Assembly (NCBI RefSeq): GCF_019090165.1
Contig: NZ_JAHRIB010000177.1
Location: 124,001 to 188,000, forward strand
Direction of reading: 5' to 3'
Source of the DNA: Streptomyces sp. BV286
GTDB lineage: Bacteria; Actinomycetota; Actinomycetes; Streptomycetales; Streptomycetaceae
Length of the DNA: 64,000 nucleotides
Below are positions 1 through 8,792 of this stretch, in pieces. The translations under genes were made by a program, and so were the position numbers. Each line of letters starts with the position of its first letter. Position 1 is the first letter of the stretch. A model generated the notes under the pieces. That model made no database searches, was not told the origin of the DNA, and saw only the letters and a program-made list of their open reading frames with translations.

Positions 1-1
1 G

Positions 2-151
2 GCCCCCGGCCGCGGCCAGGCGCTCCCGCTCTTCGACCGGCCGCCCCAGGGCGCCGGAACCCCCTCGCACGTGGGCCTGTCGGTCTGCTTCCGCAGCCGT
101 CCGGTCCGCCGCACCTCCGCGTTCGACGAGGTGAGCATCACCCCCACATGA
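2..151 (+). CDS. 3' end of an unidentified gene (partial)
   Basis: An open frame enters from the left edge and stops with TGA at 149-151, giving 49 residues. They include the stretch LSVCFRSRPVRRTSAFDEV, which looks like the last strands of a beta-sandwich domain of the kind that ends secreted carbohydrate-active proteins. The family cannot be named from so little. A short GC-rich hairpin follows at 169-184 and may end its transcript. The next gene, on the same strand, is a polysaccharide-lyase-like enzyme, so a carbohydrate-related role is plausible but is only inferred from that neighbour. Confidence 0.5.
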   Translation, partial: APGRGQALPLFDRPPQGAGTPSHVGLSVCFRSRPVRRTSAFDEVSITPT

Positions 152-226
152 GTGGTCCCGGGTGATCGGGTGCGTTCCCGCACCGCCCGGCACCGCTGAT
201 CCTTCACAGGATTGGAGATGCACGCA

Positions 227-1474
227 ATGAGCCGCACATTCCCCCACCAGCACTCTCCTGGCGCACAGGTGAGCCGCCGCGGTCTCCTCCGGACCGCCGG
301 TGGACTCACGGCCGCCCTCGCCACCGGCGCCGGCGCCACGGCACTCGGCGGCAGCACGGCCGTGGCCGCCCCCGCGCCCTTCACCCACCCGGGCATGCTG
401 CACGCCTACGGCGAACTCAACCGCGCCAAGGTGCGGGTCGCCGCGGGCGACGAGCCGTGGCTGTCCGGCTGGAACCGGCTGACCGCCAACTCCCACGCCG
501 CCAGTACCTGGACACCGCGTCCGCAGGCCACGGTCGTCCGCGGCGGCAGCGGCGAGAACTACGGCATCCTCTACAACGACATCCACGCCGCCTACCAGAA
601 CGCCCTCCGCTGGAAGATCGCCGGCACCACCGCCCACGGCGACACGGCACGCGACATCCTCAACGCCTGGTCGGCCACGCTCACCACGGTCACCGGGAAC
701 GCCGACCGCTTCCTGGCCGCCGGGATCTACGGCTACCAGTTCGCGAACGCCGCCGAACTCATGCGCGGCTACACCGGGTTCGACCTCGGCCGGTTCAAGG
801 CGATGATGCTCGACGTCTTCTACCCGCTCAACCACCAGTTCCTGACCCGGCACAACGACGCCTGCATCACCAACTACTGGGCCAACTGGGACCTCTGCAC
901 CATGAACTCGGTCCTGGCCATCGCCATCCTGTGCGACGACGCCGCCAAGTACGACCAGGCGGTGAACTACTTCAAGAACGGTGCGGGCAACGGCTCCCTC
1001 GCCCACGCCGTGCCCTTCCTGTACGACGCGCAGGGCCTCGCCCAGTGGCAGGAGAGCGGGCGCGACCAGGGGCACACCATGATGGGCATGGGCCAGATGG
1101 GCGCCTTCTGCGAGATGGCGTGGTCACAGGGCGAGGACCTGTACGGCTACGACAACAACCGGTTCCTGAAGGCCGCCCAGTACGTCGCCAGGTACAACCT
1201 CGGGCAGGACGTGCCCTTCACGACGTACACGTGGGGCACGGGCCAGAACTGCGCCCAGCAGTCGCAGACGGTGATCTCCTCGTCGGGCCGCGGGCAGGTC
1301 AGGCCGGTCTGGGACATCCTGCACCACCACTACGCCCGCAGACGAGGACTGTCCGTCCCGTACATCACCGCCATGGCCGAGAGCGTGCGGCCCGAGGGCG
1401 GCGGGGGCGACTACGGCACGAACAGCGGCGGATTCGACCAACTCGGCTTCGGGACGCTGATGTACGCCAAGTAG
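227..1474 (+). CDS. Secreted alginate-lyase-family polysaccharide lyase
   Basis: A 415-residue exported protein. The first ~45 residues carry a twin-arginine signal (SRRGLLRTAGG, then an Ala/Gly-rich hydrophobic run ending AVAAPAP). The mature part is an alpha/alpha-toroid of the alginate_lyase type (PF05426-like). Landmarks are NYGILYNDIHAAYQNALRW, YWANWDLCTMNSVLAIAIL and QESGRDQGHTMMGMGQMG, which supply Asn, His and Arg residues typical of the substrate cleft. Related enzymes cleave uronic-acid polymers such as alginate or beta-glucuronan by beta-elimination; the exact polymer cannot be read from sequence. An in-frame TTG at 212 and ATG at 218 lie upstream, but GGAG at 214-217 is correctly spaced only for ATG 227, so that start was chosen. 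It converges with the LacI-type regulator at 1557-2612. No site resembling that regulator's operators is seen upstream of it. Confidence 0.78.
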   Translation: MSRTFPHQHSPGAQVSRRGLLRTAGGLTAALATGAGATALGGSTAVAAPAPFTHPGMLHAYGELNRAKVRVAAGDEPWLSGWNRLTANSHAASTWTPRPQATVVRGGSGENYGILYNDIHAAYQNALRWKIAGTTAHGDTARDILNAWSATLTTVTGNADRFLAAGIYGYQFANAAELMRGYTGFDLGRFKAMMLDVFYPLNHQFLTRHNDACITNYWANWDLCTMNSVLAIAILCDDAAKYDQAVNYFKNGAGNGSLAHAVPFLYDAQGLAQWQESGRDQGHTMMGMGQMGAFCEMAWSQGEDLYGYDNNRFLKAAQYVARYNLGQDVPFTTYTWGTGQNCAQQSQTVISSSGRGQVRPVWDILHHHYARRRGLSVPYITAMAESVRPEGGGGDYGTNSGGFDQLGFGTLMYAK

Positions 1475-1556
1475 GGGCACGGCCGATACGCCGTGCGCCG
1501 CGGGCCGCCGCCCCGGACCGCTCCCCGAGCTTCGTCCGGCGGTCGGCGGCCGTCCG

Positions 1557-2612
1557 TCACCGGGGCGCCACCGAGGCCCGTACCACCACGTGGGTGCCCA
1601 GGAGCAGATGCTCGTCGGGGGCGTCCGGGGCCCGGGTGAGAGCCGTACGCACCGCCAGGCGCCCCAGTTCCTCGTACGGGACGTGGACCGTCGTGAGCGG
1701 GGGATCGAGGTCCCGGGCGAAGGGGATGTCGTCGTAGCCCACCAGGGAGACGTCCCCGGGGACGGAGAGGCCCGCCTCGTGGAGGGCCGTCAGGGCGCCC
1801 GCCGCCACCATGTCGGTGGAGGCCATGACCGCCGTGAAGGCGAGGTCGTGGGCGAGTGCCTCGCGCATGCGGCGGTGACCCGAATCGCGGGTGAAGTCGC
1901 CGGACAGGCGCAGGGCCGGGTCCGGGGTGACCCCTCGGGCCCGGTGCGCGGCCAGGTAGCCGTGTTCGCGGCCCTGGGCCGTCGTGTTGGACGGGTCGCC
2001 GCCGAGGAGGAGGACGCGGCGGTGGCCCTGCGCGAGGAGGTGGGCGCAGAGCGCGTACGCCCCGCTCTCGTTGTCGTACTCGATGACGGTGACCGGGGCG
2101 CCCGGGGCCAGCGGCGGACGTCCGCACAGGACGAGGCGTGAACCGGCGGAGGCCAGGGAGTCGGCGGTCCGGGCCATGCGCTCGCGGTATCCGGCGGTGT
2201 CCGCCGTACCGCCGACGAGGATGACGGCGGCGGCACGCTGGGCGCGCATCATCTCGATGAACTCCAGCTGCCGTCCGGCGTCTCCGTCGGTGGTGCAGAC
2301 GAGGCACAGATGGCCGAGGCGGGCCGCCTCGCGCTCCACGCCCTGAGCCATGTGCGCGAAGGAGGGGCCCGTGATGTCGTCCAGGACGAACGCGAGCGTG
2401 GGAGTGCCCGCTCCCGCGACGGCCTTGGCGCGGGCGTCGGCCACGTAGTCGAGCTCCCGGACCGCCCGCATCACGCGGGTGCGGGTCGACGTGCTCACCG
2501 GGTAGTCGCCACCCAGCACCCGCGACACCGTGGACGCCGATACGCCTGCCCGTGCCGCCACGTCCCGGATGGTGCGCCGGCCCCCGATGCCGTCCATGGA
2601 CTTCCGTGTCAT
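1557..2612 (-). CDS. LacI-family transcriptional regulator
   Basis: A 351-residue repressor. The N-terminal helix-turn-helix (TIRDVAARAGVSASTVSRVL, about residues 14-33) is followed by the hinge and a periplasmic-binding-protein-like sugar-sensing domain; the VSLVGYDDIPFARDLDPPLT block near residue 280 is diagnostic. LacI proteins bind short palindromes and are released by a sugar ligand. Its upstream region holds three palindromic half-site pairs (2686-2696, 2699-2708, 2828-2837), so autoregulation is likely. It converges with the polysaccharide-lyase gene, a possible but unproven target. It lies downstream of, and in the same direction as, the activator at 2854-4623, with a 241-bp gap that probably carries its own promoter. 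Confidence 0.93.
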   Translation of the reverse strand: MTRKSMDGIGGRRTIRDVAARAGVSASTVSRVLGGDYPVSTSTRTRVMRAVRELDYVADARAKAVAGAGTPTLAFVLDDITGPSFAHMAQGVEREAARLGHLCLVCTTDGDAGRQLEFIEMMRAQRAAAVILVGGTADTAGYRERMARTADSLASAGSRLVLCGRPPLAPGAPVTVIEYDNESGAYALCAHLLAQGHRRVLLLGGDPSNTTAQGREHGYLAAHRARGVTPDPALRLSGDFTRDSGHRRMREALAHDLAFTAVMASTDMVAAGALTALHEAGLSVPGDVSLVGYDDIPFARDLDPPLTTVHVPYEELGRLAVRTALTRAPDAPDEHLLLGTHVVVRASVAPR

Positions 2613-2685
2613 GGCTCGCCTCCTCTGCTCCGCCCCGGGAGACGACAGGTCCGTCGTCAGGGGGCGCCCACCCCTGTCACATGCG

Positions 2686-2708
2686 GCAACGCTTGCGGCA
2701 ACCGGTTC
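2686..2708. promoter_or_regulatory. Two adjacent LacI-type operators
   Basis: GCAACGCTTGC at 2686-2696 is an inverted repeat (GCAA/TTGC arms, 3-bp spacer). CAACCGGTTC at 2699-2708 begins two bases later and contains the palindrome AACCGGTT. CG-centred palindromes of this shape are typical of LacI-family operators. They lie 75-96 bp upstream of the lacI-type start at 2612, where a repressor would block its own promoter. Confidence 0.55.
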
Positions 2709-2823
2709 CCGCGGCGGAGGCTAGCAGGGCGGGCGACGGGTGGGGAGAGGCCGTGATCCGAGACTTCCGTCCGGTGGTGAGCGGCGGTCGCGGAGGAAGC
2801 GTGGTGCCCGGCCCGGACGGGGT

Positions 2824-2838
2824 GCGGCAACCGGTTGT
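2824..2838. promoter_or_regulatory. Distal copy of the LacI-type operator
   Basis: The perfect 10-bp palindrome CAACCGGTTG (2828-2837) sits inside TGCGGCAACCGGTT, a 14-base string that also occurs at 2694-2707. The two copies are 129 bp apart centre to centre, between the stop of the activator gene and the start of the LacI-type gene. A tetrameric LacI protein could loop between them; this is inferred from position and repetition only. Confidence 0.5.
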
Positions 2839-2853
2839 CGTGGGCCGGCCGGC

Positions 2854-4623
2854 TCAGCTCCGGTACTCGCGCAGCTTGCGGTACAGGGTCGCGCGGGCGA
2901 TGCCCAACGCGGCGGCCGCACGGGCCTTGTTGCCGCCGTGCCGGCGCAGCGCCTCCAGGACGGCCGTGCGCTCGGCGTGCTCCATGGGGCTCAGCCGGCG
3001 TGCCGCGGGCCCCTCACGGACCGGATCCGGCAGCTCGGCCCGCCGTACGGGGCCGGCGTTCCGCCGTCGTTCGGCCAACGCCCGTACGAGGTGGGCGAGT
3101 TCCGTGACGTTCCCCGGCCAGGGGTGCCGCTCGAGTGCGCCGAGCGCGTCCAGGGTCCAGGTGAGCGGGGGGTGTCCCGGGGCGGGCTTCGGTGCCAGCG
3201 CCGTCAGCAACTCCCTTACGTCGTCGGGCCGTTCGCGCAGCGCCGGAAGAGTGGCGGAGCGGGCGGCCAGCGTGTCGAGCAGACGCTGGAGGCACGGGCC
3301 CGGGGGAGTGTCGGGCGTGTACGTGAGGAGCAGGGGTGCGTCCGGGTGCTCGTCGAGCAGCGAGTTGAGCGTGGCGATGTCGGGCTGGGCGAGGCGCTCG
3401 GCGTGACGGAGGAGCAGCGCACGGCCGTCGGACAGGGCCCGCGCCCAGCCGTCGAGTTGCTCGGCCTGTCCCTCCGCCGCGTCCATGACCAGCGGATCCA
3501 GGTCGCCTCGCGCGGCCATCAACTCCCTTGCCAGGGAGGTCTTTCCGGTGCCGCGTTCACCGGTGAGCAGCAGTGGCTCCCGGGAACGGGCCAGTTCCGT
3601 GGCGCGGGCCGTGGCGTGGCGCCAGGGCACCGACCGTCCGGCGAGCGCGACGCGGCTCCGGTCCGTCGGCGGCGCCGGTGCGTCCGCGGGGGCTTCGAGC
3701 ACGGCCACCGTGCCGATCACCGCACCCCGGTGACGTACGGGCGTGACGCGTGCCGTGCCGGTGCCGTCGGGGAGTTCGAGATCGTAGGCCCCGGCGACGG
3801 ACGTCGGGGGAGCCGGGCCGTCCTGCGGGTCGGGCGCCACCCCGCCCGTGCCGCCGTCGGCTGCACAACGCTCCAGCGCCTCCACGGCTCCCGGCGACAG
3901 TGTCCTCGCGGCCGTCTCGTTCAGCAGCCGGGTCCGGCCGTCGGACGCCATGACCGCGGCCCCCTTGCGGGCGGCCGCCCGCTGCCAGGCGTCGAGCAGG
4001 ACGCGCTCCGCCGTCCGCGAGCGGGTCAGGAGCTCCGCCTCCACGGCCGCCGCCGTGGCCTCGGCGAGGGCGGCGCCGGGATGCGGCGGGCATCCGGCGC
4101 ACAGGCCGGACGCGACGGTCACCGTGCCCAACACCCGGCCGTTCTCGGGCGCCAGCACCAAAACACTGACGGCGGACACGTCCTGCCACAGGTCGAGGAA
4201 GTGCTCGGGGCCGTGCACCTCCGCGCGGCGCCGGTTGCGCACGGCGGACGCCGCGCTGTTGTGCCCCACCTCCCGCTCGGAGAGGTCACGGCACCTGCCG
4301 TCACCGGGCATGCCGCCGCCGGACCACAGCACCCGCAGCCGTTCGTCGGTGAGGACCAGGGACGACTGCCCGGAGGCAAGCGCGGGGGCGAGCCGTTCGA
4401 GCACCGGCCGCGCGGCCGTCAGCAGGGCCGACTCCACCGGACGTACGGGCCCGCCACATTCCCGCAGGTCGTGCGGTACGCCGAAGAAGCGGGCGCGCCG
4501 CCAGGCGGCGGCGACCTCGTCCGGTACGCCGTCGGGCAGCGGGAGCCCCGTCAGGAACCGCTCGCGCGCTTGGCGCAACGGCGTGAGAGCGGGGCGGGCG
4601 GTGGAGTCCTTCGCGGTGGTCAC
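2854..4623 (-). CDS. Fis/sigma-54-type activator with degenerate AAA+ domain
   Basis: A 589-residue regulator of the AcoR/MimR architecture. It has an N-terminal sensor region (about 1-190, GAF-like), a second sensor/PAS-like segment with TRLLNETAARTL, an AAA+ domain with Walker A GERGTGKT, and a C-terminal Fis-type helix-turn-helix (HGGNKARAAAALGIARATLY). The sigma-54 contact loop GAFTGA is absent, and the region where it belongs is shortened. Streptomyces generally lack sigma-54, so this protein probably activates a sigma-70-type promoter. Start: GTG at 4623 with GGAGG at 4628-4632; an in-frame extension to 4815 has no ribosome-binding site. It is divergent from the hydroxyquinol operon, with an 11-bp-arm inverted repeat at 4741-4767 between them, so it is the likely controller of aromatic catabolism here. 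Confidence 0.87.
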   Translation of the reverse strand: MTTAKDSTARPALTPLRQARERFLTGLPLPDGVPDEVAAAWRRARFFGVPHDLRECGGPVRPVESALLTAARPVLERLAPALASGQSSLVLTDERLRVLWSGGGMPGDGRCRDLSEREVGHNSAASAVRNRRRAEVHGPEHFLDLWQDVSAVSVLVLAPENGRVLGTVTVASGLCAGCPPHPGAALAEATAAAVEAELLTRSRTAERVLLDAWQRAAARKGAAVMASDGRTRLLNETAARTLSPGAVEALERCAADGGTGGVAPDPQDGPAPPTSVAGAYDLELPDGTGTARVTPVRHRGAVIGTVAVLEAPADAPAPPTDRSRVALAGRSVPWRHATARATELARSREPLLLTGERGTGKTSLARELMAARGDLDPLVMDAAEGQAEQLDGWARALSDGRALLLRHAERLAQPDIATLNSLLDEHPDAPLLLTYTPDTPPGPCLQRLLDTLAARSATLPALRERPDDVRELLTALAPKPAPGHPPLTWTLDALGALERHPWPGNVTELAHLVRALAERRRNAGPVRRAELPDPVREGPAARRLSPMEHAERTAVLEALRRHGGNKARAAAALGIARATLYRKLREYRS

Positions 4624-4740
4624 GGCACCTCCCACGGTACCGGGCGTTGTTGAAGGAGCAACAAGGGGTCGCGTCGGCCGTGTCCCGACCGCGCCCGAGG
4701 ACGTCCGGTGCCCCACAGGTGCCGCGGGCGTCCCGCGCTC

Positions 4741-4790
4741 GCGGGTGTCTCGTAATGAGACACCCGCGCCCCGGCCCGTCGATCCATGAT
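4741..4790 (+). promoter_or_regulatory. Activator site plus -10 element of the hydroxyquinol operon
   Basis: GCGGGTGTCTC (4741-4751), spacer GTAAT, and GAGACACCCGC (4757-4767) form a perfect inverted repeat. After a 17-nt gap comes CATGAT (4785-4790), a sigma-70-type -10 candidate that would start transcription near 4797, ahead of the GTG at 4833. The same repeat, gap and -10 recur at 12211-12260. The repeat therefore occupies the -35 position, as expected for a class II activator. The divergent Fis-type gene is the obvious binding partner (inferred). Confidence 0.7.
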
Positions 4791-4832
4791 CGCGAGTGAC
4801 CGGTGCCGTTCTCATCCTCTGGAGCGTCTGTC

Positions 4833-6596
4833 GTGCACACCGTCGAGCCCGTGGCCGAGACCGACGTACTGATCGTGGGCAGCGGCCCGGCGGGCGCCTC
4901 GGCCGCCCTGGCCCTGAGCACCTACGGCGTGCCCAACATCGTGGTCACCCGCCACACGAGCCTTGCCGACACACCGCGCGCCCACATCACCAACCAGCGC
5001 ACCATGGAGGTCCTGCGCGACCTCGGCGTCGAACAGGACGTCGTCGCGCGGGCCACGCCCCAGCACCTGATGGGCAACACGACCTTCTGCACCAGCCTGG
5101 CCGGCGAGGAGCTGGGCCGCGTCCGCTCCTGGGGCAACGACCCCCTTGTCCAGGCCGCGCACGAACTCGCCAGCCCCACCCGCATGTGCGACCTGCCCCA
5201 GCACCTGATGGAACCGGTCCTCGTCGACGCCGCCGTCGCCCGCGGCACCCATCTGCGCTTCGGTACCGTCTACAAGTCCTTCGTCCAGGACGCCGACGGG
5301 GTCACCGTCACGGTCGAGGACCGGCTGCGGGGCGACGAGTACACGATCCGCGCCAAGTACCTGATCGGCGCCGACGGAGGCCGCTCGAAGGTCGCCGAGG
5401 ACGCCGGTCTGCCGATGGGCGGCCAGATGGGCGTGGCCGGCAGCATCAACATCGTCTTCGACGCGGACCTGAGCCGGTACACCGCGCACCGGCCGTCCAC
5501 GCTCTACTGGGTGCTCGCCCCCGGCGCCACCGTCGGCGGTATCGGCGCAGGTCTCGTCCGCAACGTCCGCCCCTGGGACGAGTGGATGGTCGTCTGGGGC
5601 TACGACGTCACCGCGGGCCCCCCGGACCTCACCACCGAGTACGCGGAGGCGGTCGTCCGCCGGCTGATCGGCGACGACGAGATCCCGGTGACCGTCAGGT
5701 CCTCCTCGGCGTGGACGGTCAACGAGATGTACGCCGAGAGGTACTCCGAGGGCCGGGTCCTGTGCGCGGGCGACGCCACGCACCGGCACCCGCCGTCCAA
5801 CGGTCTCGGCTCCAACACCTCCGTCCAGGACGCGTACAACCTCGCCTGGAAGCTCGCCCTGGTCCTCGACGGCACGGCCTCGCCGAAGCTCCTCGACACG
5901 TACACCGCCGAGCGCGCCCCCGTCGGCAAGCAGATCGTCACCCGCGCCAACAAGTCGATCGGTGAGACCGCCCCGGTCTTCGAGGCGCTCGACGGACTCT
6001 CCCCGCAGAGTCCCGAACAGTTGTGGGCCAACATCGCCGCCCGCAAGGAGCCCACCGAGGCCGCGGAGAAGCAGCGCGCCAGGCTCCGCGAGGCGATCGC
6101 CTTCAAGGTGTACGAGTTCAACGCGCACGGCGTCGATCTCAACCAGAGGTACGTGTCGGATGCGGTCGTCCCCGACGGCACCCCCGATCCCGGTTTCGAC
6201 CGCGACCCCGAGCTGTACCACCAGCCCTCGTCGCGGCCCGGCGCGAAACTGCCGCATGCCTGGATCACGGCCGGAACCCGAATCCTGTCCACGCTCGACG
6301 TGGCGGGGCACGGACGCTTCACCCTGTTCACCGGTATCGGCGGGGAGGGCTGGCTGCGGGCCGCGGCAGCCGTCGGCGCCGCCGACGGTTTCGGGCTGGA
6401 CATCGCCACGGCCGTCGTCGGGCCGGGGCGGCAGTACGAGGACCCGTACGGTGACTGGGCGCGGCTCAGCGGGATCTCCGACGCCGGAGCTCTGCTCGTA
6501 CGGCCCGACGGGTATGTGGCCTTCCGGCACGCGGCCGCCGCCGAGGACGCGGAGGAGTTGCTGAGCGGTGCGGTGCGGCGGATCCTCGGACGGTGA
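4833..6596 (+). CDS. FAD-dependent phenol/resorcinol-type monooxygenase
   Basis: A 587-residue flavoprotein aromatic hydroxylase of the TfdB/PheA family. It shows the FAD dinucleotide fold (DVLIVGSGPAGASAALALS near residue 12), the DG-type motif in YLIGADGGRSKVAEDAG, and the second FAD motif VLCAGDATHRHPPSNGLG. A C-terminal thioredoxin-like domain runs from about residue 460 to the end. These enzymes use NAD(P)H and O2 to ortho-hydroxylate phenols. Because the next two genes degrade hydroxyquinol, the likely reaction is resorcinol (or a similar dihydroxybenzene) to 1,2,4-trihydroxybenzene; that substrate is inferred from context. Start: GTG 4833 with GGAG at 4821-4824; an upstream in-frame GTG at 4803 lacks a ribosome-binding site. 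It is the first gene of the operon and probably activated through the repeat at 4741-4767. Confidence 0.85.
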   Translation: MHTVEPVAETDVLIVGSGPAGASAALALSTYGVPNIVVTRHTSLADTPRAHITNQRTMEVLRDLGVEQDVVARATPQHLMGNTTFCTSLAGEELGRVRSWGNDPLVQAAHELASPTRMCDLPQHLMEPVLVDAAVARGTHLRFGTVYKSFVQDADGVTVTVEDRLRGDEYTIRAKYLIGADGGRSKVAEDAGLPMGGQMGVAGSINIVFDADLSRYTAHRPSTLYWVLAPGATVGGIGAGLVRNVRPWDEWMVVWGYDVTAGPPDLTTEYAEAVVRRLIGDDEIPVTVRSSSAWTVNEMYAERYSEGRVLCAGDATHRHPPSNGLGSNTSVQDAYNLAWKLALVLDGTASPKLLDTYTAERAPVGKQIVTRANKSIGETAPVFEALDGLSPQSPEQLWANIAARKEPTEAAEKQRARLREAIAFKVYEFNAHGVDLNQRYVSDAVVPDGTPDPGFDRDPELYHQPSSRPGAKLPHAWITAGTRILSTLDVAGHGRFTLFTGIGGEGWLRAAAAVGAADGFGLDIATAVVGPGRQYEDPYGDWARLSGISDAGALLVRPDGYVAFRHAAAAEDAEELLSGAVRRILGR

Positions 6597-6694
6597 CTCC
6601 GCCCGTCGCACCCGGGCCGGCAAGACGGTGGCCCGGGGTCCGGAGTCGCCAGGACAGTGATCGTCGAGCGGGACACGGTAGATCAGGAGTCGTC

Positions 6695-7570
6695 ATGACC
6701 GTCGATGTCAGCGGGGCCGCCGTCACCGAGGAGGCCGTCGGCAGCCCCGGTGCGGACACCGACCCGCGCCTGCGGGAGTTGCTCACCGGCCTGATCCGGC
6801 ACCTCCACGACTTCGCGCGGGAGACGCGGCTGAGCCGGCAGGAGTGGGAGCGCGCCGTCGAGTTCCTGACGGCGACCGGGCAGAAGTGCACGGACACCCG
6901 GCAGGAGTTCATCCTGCTCTCGGACGTGCTCGGGCTGTCGATGCTGCTGGAGACGCTGCACTCGGACGGCGGTTCCGGAGCCACCGAGTCGACCGTCCTC
7001 GGGCCCTTCCACATGACCGAGTCACCGGTCCGTGAGCTGGGCGCCGACATCGACCTGGTGGGCGGCGGCGAACCGTGCGTGGTGAGCGGCCGGGTGGTGT
7101 CGCAGGACGGCACCCCGCTGCCCGGCGCGGTCCTCGACGTCTGGCAGGCCGACGCGGACGGGTTCTACGACGTGCAGCGGCCCGACGCCCAGCCGCCGGG
7201 CAACGGCCGCGGGCTCTTCACCGCCGACGCCGCGGGCCGGTTCTGGTTCCGCACCTGCGTGCCGAGCCCGTACCCCATCCCGACCGACGGCCCGGTCGGC
7301 GACCTGCTCCGCGCCACCGGCCGGCACCCCTACCGCCCGGCGCACATCCACTTCATCGCCACCGCCGAGGGACACGCCCCGGTCACCACGCACATCTTCG
7401 TGGCGGGCAGCGACTACCTCGACTCGGACGCGGTCTTCGCGGTGAAGCGCAGCCTGGTCCAGGACTTCACGCAGACCGATGACCCTTCCCTGGCACGGGA
7501 GTTCGGCATCCCGAACCCCTTCCGGCACGCGCGCTTCGACCTCGTCCTGACGCCGGGGCCGGCCGCGTGA
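6695..7570 (+). CDS. Hydroxyquinol 1,2-dioxygenase (intradiol)
   Basis: A 291-residue intradiol ring-cleavage enzyme. The N-terminal helical linker domain (residues 1-105) matches the catechol/hydroxyquinol subgroup, which forms homodimers. The beta-sandwich core carries PGAVLDVWQADADGFYDVQ and YRPAHIHF; these supply the Tyr, Tyr, His, His ligands of non-haem Fe(III). It should open 1,2,4-trihydroxybenzene to maleylacetate. Hydroxyquinol is favoured over catechol because the next gene is a maleylacetate reductase and not a cycloisomerase. Start: ATG 6695 with AGGAG at 6685-6689. Its stop overlaps the next start (GTGA), so the two are translationally coupled. Confidence 0.88.
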   Translation: MTVDVSGAAVTEEAVGSPGADTDPRLRELLTGLIRHLHDFARETRLSRQEWERAVEFLTATGQKCTDTRQEFILLSDVLGLSMLLETLHSDGGSGATESTVLGPFHMTESPVRELGADIDLVGGGEPCVVSGRVVSQDGTPLPGAVLDVWQADADGFYDVQRPDAQPPGNGRGLFTADAAGRFWFRTCVPSPYPIPTDGPVGDLLRATGRHPYRPAHIHFIATAEGHAPVTTHIFVAGSDYLDSDAVFAVKRSLVQDFTQTDDPSLAREFGIPNPFRHARFDLVLTPGPAA

Positions 7571-8640
7571 ACTTCACGTACGAGGCCCGGCCGACGCGGG
7601 TCGTCTTCCGGCCCGGCGCCTCGGTGACCGCGACGGCGGGCGAGGTCGAACGCCTCGGCCTGCGGCGGGTGCTGGTGGTGTCCGGGGCGAGGGGCGCGGA
7701 CACCGCGCGGACGGTCGCGGACTCGCTCGGCCCGCTGTGCGCGGGACTGCACGCCGAAGCCCGCATGCACGTCCCGGTCGAGGTCGCCGACCGCGCCGTC
7801 GAGGCGGCGCGCGCGGCCGGCGCCGACGGGGTGGTCGCCGTCGGCGGCGGCTCCGCGATCGGCCTCGGCAAGGCGATGGCCCTGCGCACGGGTCTGCCGC
7901 TGATCGCCGTGCCCTCCACGTACTCCGGCTCCGAGATGACCCCCGTCTGGGGTCTCACCGAGCAGGGCGCCAAGCGCACCGGCCGCGACCCCTCGGTGCT
8001 CCCGCGCAGCGTGGTGTACGACCCCGGGCTCACCCTCTCCATGCCCGTGCCCCTCTCGGTCACCAGCGGAGTCAACGCCGTCGCGCACGCCGTCGAGGCC
8101 CTGTACGCCCCCGACACCTCGCCCCTCGTCTCCCTGATGGCCGAGGAAGGCGTACGGGCCATGACCTCGGCGCTCGTGCAGGTCGCCGCCTCGCCCATGG
8201 ATCCGGAGGCCCGCAGCCGAGCCCTCTACGGGGCATGGCTCTGCGGTTCCTGCCTGGGCGCGACCACCATGGGCCTGCACCACAAGCTGTGCCACGTGCT
8301 GGGCGGGACGTTCGGCCTGCCGCACGCCGAGACCCACACGGTGGTCCTCCCGTACGCCCTCGCGTACAACGCGCCCGCCGCCCCCGAAGCCGTCCGTGTC
8401 CTTGACCGCGCCCTCGGCACCGACGACGCCCCGCACGCCCTGTGGGCGCTGGCCGGGCGCCTCGGCGCGCCCCGCTCGCTCGCGTCTCTCGGCCTGGCCG
8501 AGGCCGACCTGGCGCTCGCGGCCGAGCGGGTCGCGGGACAGGCGTACGCCAATCCGCGCGAGGTCACGCACGAGGGTGCGCTCACCGTGCTGAAGGCGGC
8601 CCATGCGGGGGAGGACCCCCGGGCCGCGCTCCCGGAATAG
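7567..8640 (+). CDS. Maleylacetate reductase
   Basis: A 357-residue member of the iron-containing alcohol dehydrogenase superfamily. The nucleotide-binding motif VVAVGGGSAIGLGKAMAL and the block AVPSTYSGSEMTPVWG are the maleylacetate-reductase signatures. His residues in VNAVAHAVEALYAP and MGLHHKLCHVLGGTFGLPHAETH occupy the metal/active-site positions. It reduces maleylacetate with NAD(P)H to 3-oxoadipate, which enters the beta-ketoadipate pathway encoded elsewhere. It overlaps the dioxygenase stop by 4 nt and is the last gene of the hydroxyquinol operon. Confidence 0.9.
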   Translation: MNFTYEARPTRVVFRPGASVTATAGEVERLGLRRVLVVSGARGADTARTVADSLGPLCAGLHAEARMHVPVEVADRAVEAARAAGADGVVAVGGGSAIGLGKAMALRTGLPLIAVPSTYSGSEMTPVWGLTEQGAKRTGRDPSVLPRSVVYDPGLTLSMPVPLSVTSGVNAVAHAVEALYAPDTSPLVSLMAEEGVRAMTSALVQVAASPMDPEARSRALYGAWLCGSCLGATTMGLHHKLCHVLGGTFGLPHAETHTVVLPYALAYNAPAAPEAVRVLDRALGTDDAPHALWALAGRLGAPRSLASLGLAEADLALAAERVAGQAYANPREVTHEGALTVLKAAHAGEDPRAALPE

Positions 8641-8792
8641 GCGCGAGCAGCGCGGGGTGCTCGCACCCGTCACAGCGGGCGCGCACCTGTCCGGCGGGGG
8701 AAACCCGCACTCCACCGCGCCGGAACCGTCACCTGCGCCGATACGGAGGCACTGCCTCCGGCCCGGGTGTGGCCCTGGTGAAAACTCCAATC

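Noticed and set aside
4768..4832. A sigma-54 (-24/-12) promoter for the hydroxyquinol operon
   Set aside because: No GG-N10-GC pattern of the required type is present, the activator lacks GAFTGA, and Streptomyces normally have no sigma-54.
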